From Ehretia macrophylla (taxonomy: Eukaryota; Streptophyta; Magnoliopsida; Boraginales; Ehretiaceae), in NCBI GenBank assembly GCA_037974665.1, contig CM075781.1:39060235-39124234 (forward strand): a stretch of 64,000 nt of DNA, read 5' to 3'. Position 1 is the stretch's first letter. Every line of letters starts with the position of its first letter. The translations under genes and the position numbers were made by a program. The notes beneath the pieces were generated by a model that was not told the origin of the DNA, ran no database searches, and was given only the letters and a program-made list of their open reading frames with translations. Positions 45,219 through 56,869 of this stretch are shown in pieces.

Positions 45219-45602
45219 TTAGCCCAAGATCCCATTATAGGCAGAGTTGCAATCCATCACAATAAAGTTAGCCTGCATGGTGGCACGCTTGTCTCTCGCC
45301 TCCAAAGTTAGTAGGAGATTGATTATCCCCTCAATCTTGTATATGTGCTCAGTGAACCCCACTAAAGTTCCTCTCAATAGCCTCAGCCGACTCCGGTCCA
45401 GCCCCAACTACTCAAAATCCTTCAAGAAGATTACTTCTACCAAGCTCCCTATGTCCACCATAATTCTTCTGATTATGTGGTTAGCGATGGTTGCACTAAT
45501 CATCAAGGGGTTATCATGTGGGAGCAGTACCCCCCCTCTAAGTTGTCCGAAGAAAAGATCATCATCTTTAGGCCTCGGGTCACTCTTGCCACCGGCTCTC
45601 AC
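45219..45602 (-). pseudogene. Protease of the Tat element
   Basis: Minus-strand frames 45602-45408 and 45407-45219 join at a stop. The active-site stretch reads VDIGSLVEVIFLKDFE, where DxGS corresponds to the catalytic DTG/DIGSS. It is followed by LLRGTLVGFTEHI and the typical ATMQANFIVMDCNSAYNGIL. Confidence 0.8.
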
Positions 45603-45799
45603 TCATGCCCAGCCCCGACATATCATTTTTGACCTGCTGAGGTCTCTTCACCAGAAGCATGGCCTCCCGCAATTGTCTCAATCACGGCTTGGTGAACACC
45701 ACCTAGAGCTCACCTCGGGGGACTATCTCCATCTCTTCTGATCTAGATTCCGAGGTGACTGACTCACAATGTATCTCCTCAAATAGCCTCGGGCAATCA

Positions 45800-46753
45800 A
45801 GACCTGTATCTCCTACTTCAACTCCTTACAATCCTTAGTATTATGCCCAAAATCGTTGTAAAATCAGCAGAACTTGTTCTTTAACCTCCTCTCAAGCCGA
45901 CCACCCATCCTGGGTGGGGGAGGTATGTTGTACTAGGTTTGCACCTCCATCAAGTTTCGTTTCCTTAGAGCATTAAGGGGTGTAAACATTATAAACCTCG
46001 ACTTTTGCCTCCATTATTACTGCTGCTATTTTCCTTTGTCAGCTTGGGCTTTATTCCCGGGCTGACTCTTCGGTGCAGAGAACTCCTCCTTCTTTGTCAA
46101 CTCATCCTCCTTATCATCATCTCTATTTGCCTGGTGGATCTCTTCAACATGGATATATCCCTAAGTCCTGACCATCAGATCGGCAATGGTATCCACTGGG
46201 TTGATAGCCAATGATAATATGAGAGCTCCCGACTAAGCCCACTTTGGTAAGCTATCAACACCATGGAATCCTCGAGGTAAGGAATCCTAAGAGACTCCTC
46301 GTTGAGCCGAGTTGTGTATGACCTCAGGGTCTCTTTTTTTTGCTGTCGAACTGTCAACAGTGAAGAAGTATGTCACGTCGGGCGTCAACTCCCTACGAAC
46401 CAAGCCAAGAATGCCTCTGCTATCTCGGTGAATGTATCGATCGATCCCGACGGGAATTCTTGATACCAAGTTAGCGCGTTCCCCACTAATGTGGTCGGGA
46501 ATGCCTTACACTTCACTGCATCGATCATGTCATGGAGAGTCATGTGATGGTCAAAGTTCCTGAGGTAGCTGGTCAGTTCTCCCTCTCTATTGTACATGGC
46601 TAGGTTAGGCATACAGTTACCCGCAGGTATTGGAGTGGCCAAAATATCCAGGGTCAATGGACTAACCCTGAGCTGATAGATGACTTTAACAATCGCTACC
46701 GCAGTCTTAGTTGGTTCGGGCTCAGTATAGGCTACTATCTTCCCCTTTATCAC
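45800..46753 (-). pseudogene. Gag of the Tat element
   Basis: The frame from 46753 contains CKAFPTTLVGNALTWYQEFP and IDTFTEIAEAFLAWFVGS, and continues through a frameshift to TVRQQKKETLRSYTTRLNEE and PYLEDSMVLIAYQSGL (46175-46357). A CxFYNDFGHNTKDC zinc-knuckle-like motif lies near 45828-45880 with one mutated Cys position. Plant Tat/Athila-type retrotransposon gag domain. Confidence 0.85.
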
Positions 46754-47185
46754 CTCGGGACGATGAACAGGCCCTGTGGATCCCCAATCGTCAGCTTCGT
46801 TTCGAGCCCCTCGCGCTTGCTCCAGAACACCTCTTTCATACCTCGGGTAGGTTAACTAAACCCAGGTTTGGTGCTTCGGTGGAGTCGGTTGATTTACAGA
46901 AAGGAGACTCACCCTGTCTTGGAGCTTTTTGAACATCTGGAACAAAAACTTTACCTCGGGACTCATAAAAGCCGTTGGATCCACCGCTTCAAGCTGGAAA
47001 GTGTTTGTGGCTAAGAGTATACGCTAACTCGGTCCAACGCGGGCTTAGGTTAGGTTTGTGTTGGGGGCCGTTTTAGGTATCCCTTCCGAATATGGAGGGT
47101 CCTCGGCCACATAACTATGGCTTCTTGTGTTTACCATGGTGGTTTTACTCAGTGGGTTGGTGGGAAACCTGGGAAGAGCTTTCTC

Positions 47186-47200
47186 ACAAATGGCACCAAC
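47186..47200 (-). other. Primer-binding region of the Tat element
   Basis: Minus strand TTGGTGCCATTTGTGAG follows the LTR end, as in Tat-clade elements. Confidence 0.7.
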
Positions 47201-47459
47201 TGACGAGGATGGAAAGTTTTAATATGCCCGAGCTTAGTAATCCGACCTCAAGCTACCTGACCTGTAAAAAAAGGGAAGGAACCACAGGGGTGGAGGCCTG
47301 TGTTTCCCCTTGGGTGTAAGAATAATTAATATGTTCAATCTAAATGGTAGGTAGTTGAGAACAATTAATATGCACCAGTTACCTAGTAATGGTTGGTGAG
47401 TGGACTATTTATATTAACACTAATTACGGGTAGCAATTAATGCTTAGTGTTGTCTGACA
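47201..47459 (-). repeat. Short 5' LTR of the Tat element
   Basis: On the minus strand it runs from TGTCAGACAACACTAAGC to ATCCTCGTCA, 259 bp, with a TATAAATA box near 47405-47414. The boundaries are inferred from TG...CA and the adjacent primer site; a partner LTR is absent. Confidence 0.6.
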
Positions 47460-47513
47460 CTATTCAAGCCTGCCTGAGCTCATTGCTAGCAGATAAAGCT
47501 ATTGTCTAGTGAG

Positions 47514-48335
47514 TATATAGTTTTATGGGCATAACTAAACTTGATTTCAATTTTAGTAACTTGATCACCTTAAAGGTGGATTGAGGATTCTTTAGAGTAG
47601 ATTATATGTCATGCCTCGAGCGAAAAACTTTAGATTCTTAAGTAAAATTAATGTCATTGGATTGGTAATTGACTTTTTTAAACCCAACCATCAGTTGGGT
47701 TCAATGTAGCCTAACCATTAACTCGTAAATCTCGGGTGCAGCAATGCGCCCCAACACATGCACCAAGCTAGTTACGAGTGTGAACTTAATATATAGTCAA
47801 AGAGTTTCGAATCCAAGTACGCTGGTATTATGGGCATAAAAAACAACTAATTGGGGCTTATATAGATCAAATGACTTAAAAATAGTTAATTCAAATTATC
47901 ACTTAAATTTATAACGCCCGCTTATAAACCTACTAATTTAATACTATTCTTACCAATGTGGACATTACACTAATTTATGTAATATATATCTAGAGTGAAT
48001 GGGGAATATACTCATAACGTGGAATTTGTCTCCGGTCGGCTGGCCGTATCTTTTCAATAAGACTAGATCTTAATTCTCAACATACTGGAATTGGAGATAG
48101 TAAACACTATTGCTGTGTGATACAAAAATTTGAATGATTTCAGAGTGCCTCTTCTCATCCCAGACAATTATTCCTGCATTATTGCCAACTGGACTGACCT
48201 TGATCATGCTTGTATCACCTTTTTTTTTGTTTCTTCGGTTTGGTGTATCACCCATTTCTGTTACTTAAGTCATAGCTTCCAGGGGGTAAATGAGGATAAA
48301 TAAGGCAAAAGGTCATGTGGCCATTGTAGAGATTG
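47514..48335 (-). pseudogene. Jacalin-related lectin pseudogene (second copy)
   Basis: Matches 14663-15613: part of intron 2, exon 2 (about 48255-48013; reads KVSPVGNNAGIIVWDEKRHS, IIQIFVSHSN, QFQYVEN then a stop) and exon 1 (ATG at 48324-48322, with an early stop). The donor site after exon 2 has decayed to ATGAGT. Exon 3 and its flank are gone, replaced by the Tat element. A frame 48070-48255 is its longest remnant. Confidence 0.85.
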
Positions 48336-48378
48336 AACTTTTTTACTGATCTACAGAGATACCGATTTGATCCATCTT

Positions 48379-49585
48379 TGTTGTCCCTTAATTGAACATA
48401 AGAGGGGGGTGAATTAGGTTATATAGGTAATACTACTACTTTTTTGATTAGGCAATATACTAGCAATGATTAATAAAAACAATCTAAAACAAATATGCAC
48501 TCTAGCAATAAAAATTGTAAGTGACATAATTTATCAAACACTTAGTGTGCAAAAAATAATGCAAAAAGAGAGTTGAGAGAAAGAGATTGCAAATCACGAT
48601 TTAGCGTGGTTCGGCCCCCGTCTAAGTCCACTCTTAGGATTTCAACAATCTTCACTATGGTAAATCTTCAAATGTTTGTGAGTCCACAAACCAACTACAA
48701 TGATAGTTCAAGCTTTTACAATAGAAAATTTTCTTCTCAATACAAAGCTTCAACCCCAACACCTTTGACAAGGAATTCATTCATTTCAAAGTGTTTAACT
48801 CTCTCTTTTTGATAAGTGTTTGAAATCAACAATAAAAGCCTTCTTTTAGGGTAGATGAATACAATGCATGCATTTCTCAATATTGCTCACAAATTCTTGC
48901 TCAAGTATTACACAATGATGATTCAAAGATGAATATAGTGTTAGAAAATAAGAGAAATTGCTTTGAATCAATGCTTTGAAAGTTTGCAATTGAGAGAGTT
49001 TAATAGAGGCTGAAATGTGTGCATTTAATGCTCTTCAACGTTCATAAAACGGCTCTATTTTAAAAGAGCATTTTGGCCTGATTGGTCGACCCCTACTCCA
49101 CCGGTCGACTGGTGGAGAGACCCTCGTCCGGTGGAGAGGTCTCGGGCAGACGACCCCTGCCACACCAGTCGACCGGTTGCCTCAGGTCGTTCGGTTTGCT
49201 CAAGGCTGCTAGGAAATTGGTTTTTATTATTTTTTGAAATGTTTCTTTTAAGCGTCTTTTGTAAAACCTTTTTTTCAAATGTTTCAAAAATGACTTTTGA
49301 GAATCATCATTGAGCATGTACCATTTGCAAGACCCAAATCCCAATCAAGTCCCAACCAGTACCCCTTATGACTTTCATCTCCATCCTTATAGCTCCATCT
49401 TCATTTCTTTGATTCTCTATATTTTCTTGAGTTGATGGATGATCTTTTTTCTTCTATAGCTTGATGGACTTGGAATTCGGAGACAACCTTGATTCATCTC
49501 ATTCATGCACACTTAAACAAATTCATTAGACATAACCGTGGTTTGTTATCATAAAAAACAAGATTAGAAGCTTTTTAGGCTAACA
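48379..49585 (-). repeat. 3' LTR of a SIRE/Maximus-like Ty1/copia element
   Basis: On the minus strand it starts TGTTAGCCTAAAAAGC directly after a polypurine tract and ends near TTAAGGGACAACA (48379). Internal phrases CACCCCCCTCTTATG and the GTGGTTCGGCCCCCGTCTAA block (opposite strand, about 48610) are typical of this copia group. The frames 49093-49344 and 48573-48812 inside it are not genes. Confidence 0.72.
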
Positions 49586-49602
49586 ATCTCCCCATTTTTT
49601 AT
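49586..49602 (-). other. Polypurine tract of the copia element
   Basis: Minus strand AAAAAATGGGGAGATTGT, followed by the LTR; the phrase GTCATCATAAAAAATGGGG is characteristic of SIRE-type elements. Confidence 0.75.
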
Positions 49603-50082
49603 GATGACAAAACCATCCTCAAATAGTAATAACAATGTAAGCATAATGAGTTTGAGAGAACAATTTGTACACTTTAAGTTTGCTTGAACCTAAAAATTTG
49701 TAAGATATAAGTTTGTATAAAACTCCCCCTCAACTTGTGCATACTTTAACTAAAGTTGAATTCATACTCCCTCTTAATGTATGAGTCTTCTTTTTAACTC
49801 AAGTCCTACTCATTTACTCATTTGTCATGTTAGCTTTTGTATTACATTTACATACATTTTTTTTTCTCCCCCTTTTTGTCATTAGCAAACAAGGTAAAAT
49901 AAGAGTAAAGTCAAAAATGTAAAGCAAAGTAGAACAAACAAGAAATTAGAAGCATATATTGGAAGAACATAGAGAGTTGAAAAACATTAAAAATGCATGA
50001 AAAGATGTTTTTGAAAGGAAAAGTGCAATATCTAGGGGATAGGGGAAAGAAAGAAAATCCTAGGAATCTCAAGACATCCTTC

Positions 50083-51062
50083 CTAGTTCTTAAACTTCTC
50101 ATAGAGCTTCTCAATCATCGTCTTCATGCCCTTCCTCTCAGTATTTACTTGAGCAAAGCCAGTTTCAACATCCAATGATAATTGATTAACTCGTGAAGTC
50201 AAATTGTCAAGCTTGGTATTGACTTCTTCAAGAGTAGCTTGGCGAGATCTTCTTCTTGTAGAAGAACCTGCACCTTCAATATCAACCCGGGAAGCCCTAA
50301 TGTCAGCATCTTGTCCTTCGTCACCTCTTTCATCACTCTCGCTTGCTGCGTCACCTTTATCTCCCTCCTCCTCAAGGTCATAATTTTCAAGATCATCAAC
50401 TGTTGCAGTTTGATTCTTAAGGAATTGAGGTTGCTCAATATAGACTATCTCGTTATTGACACGAGCCATATATCGTCTATAATGGCAATATTTATCAAGA
50501 GCGTAGGTAGAAACATTCAGAGGTTCACACGGACCAACACGAGAAATATCTTTTAGACGGAAAAAATGACACAAGATCACCCATAAAGCAAGGACTTTTT
50601 TTTGAAAGCCAATATGTGACTAAGCTTAATGTGTGGGAGGTTGATTTTTACCTTCTTGTAAATGAGATGCATCACATAGCCCGTGAAGAATAGAATAGAC
50701 TCGTCTTTCACACTCCGAGGCATGATGACTTAATTCAAGATATAGAGAAGCAGTCGTTTTTCAACACAAATGTGATCTCTTTTAGGCATAAAAGTTTCTG
50801 ACCTTTCCGAGCCTTCCCATAGTGTAGCAATTATCTCCGTTGGGGCATTGTCGTGTAGCCCTTTTGGTAGGTTGGCAGAAGAGTAAATCTTGAGTCCACT
50901 ATTTGGAATACCAAGCATGTTAGCCAAGTCCTGTTCACTTATAAATATATTGACATCATTGACCCTACTCTTTATCACACGCACACCATCATTGTCTCCT
51001 TCTACCGCATAGGCATAGAATTTCCCAGTCCTTGGATCTGCCCTATAAGCAATTTGGAGATG
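50083..51062 (-). pseudogene. Post-pol accessory frame of the copia element (env-like / plant transposon protein)
   Basis: Two minus-strand frames, 51062-50730 and 50580-50083, belong to one broken gene. The first has VNDVNIFISEQDLANMLGIP, typical of the plant transposon-protein domain found in the extra 3' ORF of SIRE elements. The stretch between them continues (VKDESILFF, YVMHLIY) past a stop and a probable frameshift. The second ends in an acidic linker (DLEEEGDKGD), a basic patch STRRRSRQ and a coiled coil (LDNLTSRVNQLSLDVETGF). The 5' part and all of gag-pol are missing. Function of this ORF class is not established. Confidence 0.65.
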
Positions 51063-51309
51063 TAACAAGTGGTATCAGAGTAATAGGTTATGATCATTTA
51101 AGAACTTGTGGATTGGGTACCTAAGTTTTTGTTGCGTATTAGAATGCTTAAATTTAGATTTACTGCTTGAGTATAATCGTGCTTAGGCTTAAATTTATTA
51201 CTTTGAGTACAAGAAATGCATAGATTTTTATTTTTGAATTGTGTTTTTCTAGATTTCTTATCTTAGAGATTAAGTTTCGAGGACGAAACTTTTGTTAAGG
51301 GGCAAAGGA
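51061..51309 (+). mobile_element. Internally deleted gypsy element: primer site joined to 3' end
   Basis: TGGTATCAGAG at 51070 is a tRNA-Met-type primer site. Only about 215 bases later comes CGAGGACGAAACTTTTGTTA, the phrase that precedes the 3' LTR in Tekay/Del-type chromoviruses, and the polypurine tract AAGGGGCAAAGGA (51297-51309). All gag-pol is missing between them. Confidence 0.75.
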
Positions 51310-53270
51310 TGTAACATCCCAAAATTTTAGGGGTTGACTTTTCTTTTATTTTAAAACTTTGACCCTTTGACTGAGTAAGTTTAGATAATTAATGTAGATT
51401 TTAATTGAAGATTTTGGGTGATTTGAAGCCTAAAAACTTGGCCAACTAACTTAGTGGGGTTTTTTTTTTTTACCTACTTATGTGGAAAAGAGGGAGAACG
51501 TGGTTTAGGTACCGCTGCTTAGTTATTTATAAAACAAAGAAGTGCAGATGTAGAAAAGAACGAAAGGAGAAAAAGGAAAGAAAAAATTGCATCTTTATTT
51601 TTGTAACTTGGCAGACCACATTGATATTTAGCAATGATGTTCGTGGAAAATATCTTGTGTATTTGGTGTTCAAGGATTTGGGTTTCGAATAATTTGTTTA
51701 CATTTCAGAATTGTGGCTTTGCAATTTTAGAAACAAGGTAAGTAGATACCCTTCCGTATAGTCAATTCCCCTATTCTTCGTTGAAGATTAAACTATTGAT
51801 TGCTTCCAATATTCTGCTCATAAATTATATTACTTCCGGTTACTGATAGTACTCCTTGAATGTTGTTGCTCCTTTCTTAATACTCTATTGTTTTCAAACC
51901 AGTCTTGTTGAACTCCTCCAATTCGCATAGTTTAGGAATAACATCAGAAGGAGAAATAATTATTAATCAAAACAATGCAACTACGGCCACGCTTTTACTG
52001 TTTCGAGTGCCATCATTTACTAAACTATACCTTGTACCTACATGGATGAATATGAATCTACATAAAATAATAGTTGTTGGTCTTTAGTATTATAGTACAA
52101 AGGCAGCCATTAAGATGTCAATTCTATATTTTAATTCATATGCCTAAGTTAAACAAGTCCACGTAAGTAATTGTCTTTTATCATTCTCGAATCTGTTTTC
52201 AGCGAGTTAGCACTTTGTAAGTTGTTCTCTGAAATTCTTCATATGTTTCTTGTTAATCTATTGTCCCCCTTCTACTACTGATACTTATAATACTTCACTC
52301 ACAATAAAATGATAAAGGTTCCAATGATTTTATCGTAATAAGAGGATTTCACAAGCAGGCCATAATAAACACTTTTTGAACTCTAATTTGCATGGCTTGA
52401 TGCTACTGTAAACTCATTTCTTTGTAAGCCCCTTTGGAATTCTTTTGGAATGGTCTTACATATTCCACTTAGAACAACGATAAAATGATGGCTAGTGTTT
52501 GCAAGTTCCCTAAACCTTGAATGCATTTGTTGCTTGTTCATCTAATCAACTCCTTACCTTGTCTTCTTTTCTAAGTTTCCAAACCTGCTTCTTTGTTGCT
52601 GATATTACTACTTCCAATTAATTAATCTTGCCGAAGCCGAGATAGTCCTTTGTTGCATCGACTATCTTCTAAAAGCTGTGAAAACCCCTATCAGAGGGTT
52701 ATAATATCCATCTTTGTTATCCTAAACGATGGAAAATAATACCCGTTATCATTGTTATGTGTTGATAATTGATGTTGATGTTGTTATCGTTGATTATGTT
52801 GATGTTGTTTATGACGATAATGTTCACAATTAGTTCTTGTATCCCGTGATAAATGTTGGCAATTACTCATTGAAGTTGTATAGTCTTCATATCTTGGGTC
52901 TTATTCTCCTTACAATTGTTCATTTTATTGTCCACTACTTACCCCTTCTTTCTCATCTCGATTTGGTAAGGTTTCACTATATATATCACTCAATGAAACT
53001 TCAAGGGAGAAATTTAGTTCCCGTAGAATATATCTCATCTATGTTTGTTGTTGGTTTCATTAATGATGATTGTAACAACGAGAATAGCAATCAAATACGA
53101 AAAGAAAGATATTTACGATAAACCAAACCCAAAGTCACCATCATCTCATCAGCTCTACGCTGCCCTAAGTTGGGACAATTTTTTTGTTGACTTTGCAGGG
53201 TGCTTGCTCCAGTGGTGTGAGTTTCGCTATAAATGCGATAGCTACTGAAATTAATTTACAATTACGTTTA
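51310..53270 (+). mobile_element. 3' LTR of the gypsy remnant, right end uncertain
   Basis: Begins TGTAACATCCCAAAATTTTAG, the typical start of Tekay/Del-group LTRs, directly after the polypurine tract. The exact end is not found. The region up to about 53270 has an LTR-like texture, including GAT/GTT-rich runs at 52740-52830, and no genes. Frames at 51480, 52837 and 53045 are unrecognised. Confidence 0.6.
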
Positions 53271-53721
53271 AAGTGATAAAATTCGCCTTAGCTTTCCTTT
53301 AAATCAAACACCGAGACATAAAAATAAAAATAAAAATAAAAAAAAGACTCTTCATCATGGTATTATTTGTGATGGACACGCAGGAAAAGTTGGGATCTTT
53401 GTGTAGAAAATTTGCCTTGGAGTGGTGGACCCGTGCCGGCAAATTACATTCACAACACAGTCCTCACCTTTATTACGACGGAGAAAAAAACCCCAGAAAT
53501 TGACCGAAGCAACCGACTGCAGCTCCACTTGTATGTATATATATATGTGTATATATATATATACACATAGTGGCGGACCTACCTTTCCTTAGAAAAAATA
53601 TTTTTTTTTATTTTTTAATATTTTTTTAAAAAAAATTATTATTATATTTAACACATTGTACGCATCCTTAACTCTCTTACTATACGAATAATACCCTCTG
53701 AGTATGAGTGTTTGAGTCCGA

Positions 53722-53767
<46 letters not shown>

Positions 53768-55185
53768 TGAATTTTCCGCCGGTTTTGCCGTGGAGTGCTA
53801 TCAGGCTTCTTATTGCAACAGCCCATTACTTGACTATCATACCAACTCTTAGGTCTGACTTGTTCACTGTTGATTGTCATTAGTTCGACTAGATTCTACT
53901 TCGTTGAAATAAAGCTTACAGCAACTTCATCTGTAAAATCACAGATTCGTCTTCCTCATTACTAGATGAGATTCAATGTTTGTCATCACTCTAACTTTTA
54001 ACATATGGGACTGTACGCTGGTGACTTGTTGACGAAAAGCAAGAATTTGCCGATTGTTTAGCTTGGTTGTTCAACTTTCTAATTTAAAACCCAATAGGTT
54101 TATCACTTCCATTAAAGAGTTTTTGCGTGGATTGGTCATGCACATGCGAGAAGGGAGATCGAGAAGAGAGATGCATGTATTGAAGAAAAGCCAGAACCCT
54201 AACTGAAAACAACATGCTTCCTCGTTTAACACATAGTATGATTATAATAGTCACATAACAAAAGAAAGACGATTGGTTCTAATCGATATTCCAGTAATGG
54301 AAAGAGTTCGGACAAATTTTCAGCTGTCTTGCCTTCCTTGTATTATTTATATTAGTCAATGGTCATAATAAACTAATTAAGAAGAAGATATTAAGATTTT
54401 TATCACCTAAATATCATTTCCTATACGGATTTTTAGTTAGCAACCTAAATTAAAAATTAAAAAAAATAATAATAATAATAAATAAATAAATAAATAAAAT
54501 AATAACAATAAAAAAAATAATAATAATATTGATTAAAATAATAATAATCCCTCTATTTTTTTTTCCATAATAGAGAGTCAAATTAATGATTCTCTACTTT
54601 TACAAACTCTCTATTTTAGGCTCTTTATTTAATTTCACTCCAATAAACTCTTCAAATTTTATCTAAATTTGTTACTTAACAATTTATGTTTAATTATTAT
54701 TGACTATGTTCTAACTAAAATTGTAAGATTAATATAATTTAAGTTGTTAAATGTTATTATTATTATTATTATTACTATTATTATTATTATTATTATTACT
54801 TATTACTTATTATTCTTGATTATAAATAAATTTATTTGATATATCATTACCTCCACTTAATGTTAAGGAGAAAAAAAAAACATTTAACAACTTAATAGCT
54901 CACCGCTTGTAGCTTGACAACAAAAAACAAAACAAAACAAAACTTAAAGCTCGCTGCTTAAACTTAAGAGCTTGAATAGCAAAAATTAAAAACAGCGAGC
55001 AACTTTCACTCGCTGCTTGTAGCGTGCAACTTTCACTCACTGCTTTTAGCGAGCAAAGGGATAAAAAATGGAGAGCTTACAAATTTGGCAAGCTTGATAG
55101 CTAATTTGTTGGAGTGTATATTTCGGGTTTGACACTCTATTTTGGCTAAAAATTCAAAGTAGGAAGCATCGTTGGAGATGCGGTT
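53271..55185. other. AT-rich spacer with microsatellites
   Basis: No supported gene. It holds an inverted TA/CA run at 53530-53566, (TA)n at 53725-53766, AATAA arrays at 54460-54550, ATT arrays at 54755-54800, and a cluster of AGCGAGC/GCTCGCTGCTT motifs at 54900-55065 that pair with each other. Confidence 0.6.
53725..53766. repeat. (TA)n microsatellite
   Basis: About 42 bases of TA dinucleotide. Confidence 0.95.
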
Positions 55186-55189
55186 AGGG

Positions 55190-55500
55190 TGGGGTGATGG
55201 ATGGTGAGATTGGATGTAAGGTGGATTTACATAAAAGCTACTAACCCTACATTTTTATTTATAAAAAAAATATGTGTATTTACCACTAATCTTTTAAAAA
55301 TATGACTATTTTTTTTACAAAAAATAAAATTACTCCAACTATAAAAAATACTAGAATTATAGCTCCCACTGAAATAATAATCTAGATCCACCCTAGATAA
55401 CGTAAGGCTCTTTAGATATATATATATATAGGGTAGGGTGATGGATGGTGAGATTGGGTGTTAGGTGGATTTACATAAAAGCTACTAACCCTACATTTTT
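55190..55500. repeat. 65-bp direct repeat at the left edge of duplication copy B
   Basis: A block from GTGATGGATGGTGAGATTGG to CTACTAACCCTACATTTTT occurs at about 55193-55253 and again at 55438-55500. The second occurrence leads directly into the duplicated segment, and the segment's similarity to copy A starts within its last 18 bases. Confidence 0.85.
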
Positions 55501-56869
55501 TTAATTTGTTTTAATGATGACATGACCACGAAACCTGTAACAGCACTCATTGGGCAAAATAGTCAATTCTCATGATCAACCTATTTTTTATTAAATGAAA
55601 GCACCTAAGAGGAGAAAAAAAAATTGAGGGACCTTTTTTATCTAAGGCAAAAAACGTAGCTACCACCGAGGCTTTGGTTTGGCGGTATGTTACTTGATTT
55701 GAGTGCGAGAAATTGAAAAAGAAATTGAGTTTGAGGCAAAAAACATAGCTACCACCAAGGCTTTTGTTTGGCAGTATGTTACTCACTTTTGTCTGTGGTT
55801 GTAAGCACAGGTCTTGGTGGTTGCATCTTAATATGTGTCAAGTGAGCATCTTATTTGAAAGTTTAAATTATTAGAGTGGAGTTTAATGTATTATTTAATT
55901 ATTATCTTTAACATACTCCATGCAAATGTAGGCCGAGTTAGTGTTTGGGCCCTGTATTTAGACAGTTTTAATACATATACATATATATATATACACAACG
56001 GGTCAGATACCCACTAAAATTTATAAAACCAAATCCGAACCCGTTTAAATTATATTTTACCAAACCCATGACGGAAACTCGTCGGGTTTAGATTTTGCTT
56101 ACCAAACTCAAACCCGTTAAATATTTAAAAACTCGCGGATATCCAACCCGACCTGTTAATGAATAGAAAAAAGATTTTTTTTAAAGAAAAAGTTAAAAGG
56201 TTTTTAAAAGAAATTAAAAGAAGTACTAAAATAATAACAAATCGCAATGGATTAGAAAAGAATAAATTATATTTCTTGTCTATAAACAAATTTAAACTAA
56301 ATAGAAACATTCAGTGAAATCTTTATACTGAGAAACTATCATCCTTCCACAATAATATGGACTAACCTGAAGAAAAAAAAATATAAAGTACTTGTCACAA
56401 TTATAAATTATCATTCTCGTTTGAATTATTGAGTAATTGAGCGGTTGTATTAGTTAAATTATATAAAAGAATAAATAAAATTAAATTATGAGGGTTAACA
56501 ATTTATAATAAGAGTTGAACTATAGCCCACAACTATTAATCTTGAACCAATATTAAAAAAATTAGATTTTCTTAAATAATGTATTATTTGTATATGTAAG
56601 TAAATATATAAACATTTTTATTAATTTTTTTAACTAAATTACTAATCGGATTTTCGACTTTTGAATTTTTTTAAATTGTTATTATCAAACCATATCGGAT
56701 TATCCATATATAATTACTTGTAAAAATCAAACCCTAATGGATACTTAGGGCTCTTTGATGCCCAAAAAAAGAAACGTAGCTACCGAGATACCCCTTTCTC
56801 ATTTTATTGCATCTATAACACATTTACCTAGCGTTGAAAGGAAGAAAAATTGCCCGGAGTCCTCCAGCT

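Larger units (their letters stand above)
40493..47459 (-). mobile_element. Ty3/gypsy element of the Tat lineage, 3' LTR missing
   Basis: Minus-strand order: 5' LTR, TGGTGCCATTTGTGAGAAA-type primer region, gag, protease, RT, RNase H, a second archaeal-type RNase H, integrase, then an opposite-strand frame at the 3' end. The dual RNase H and the extra antisense frame are features of the Tat clade. All genes carry stops. No copy of the 5' LTR is found near 40493, so the 3' end was lost. The element sits inside the second lectin locus and replaces lectin exon 3. Confidence 0.85.

Noticed and set aside
45247..45741. 164-codon plus-strand frame
   Set aside because: Antisense to the protease/gag region of the Tat element; the minus strand explains the sequence.
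49093..49344. 83-codon frame inside the copia LTR
   Set aside because: Lies wholly within the LTR and has no domain.
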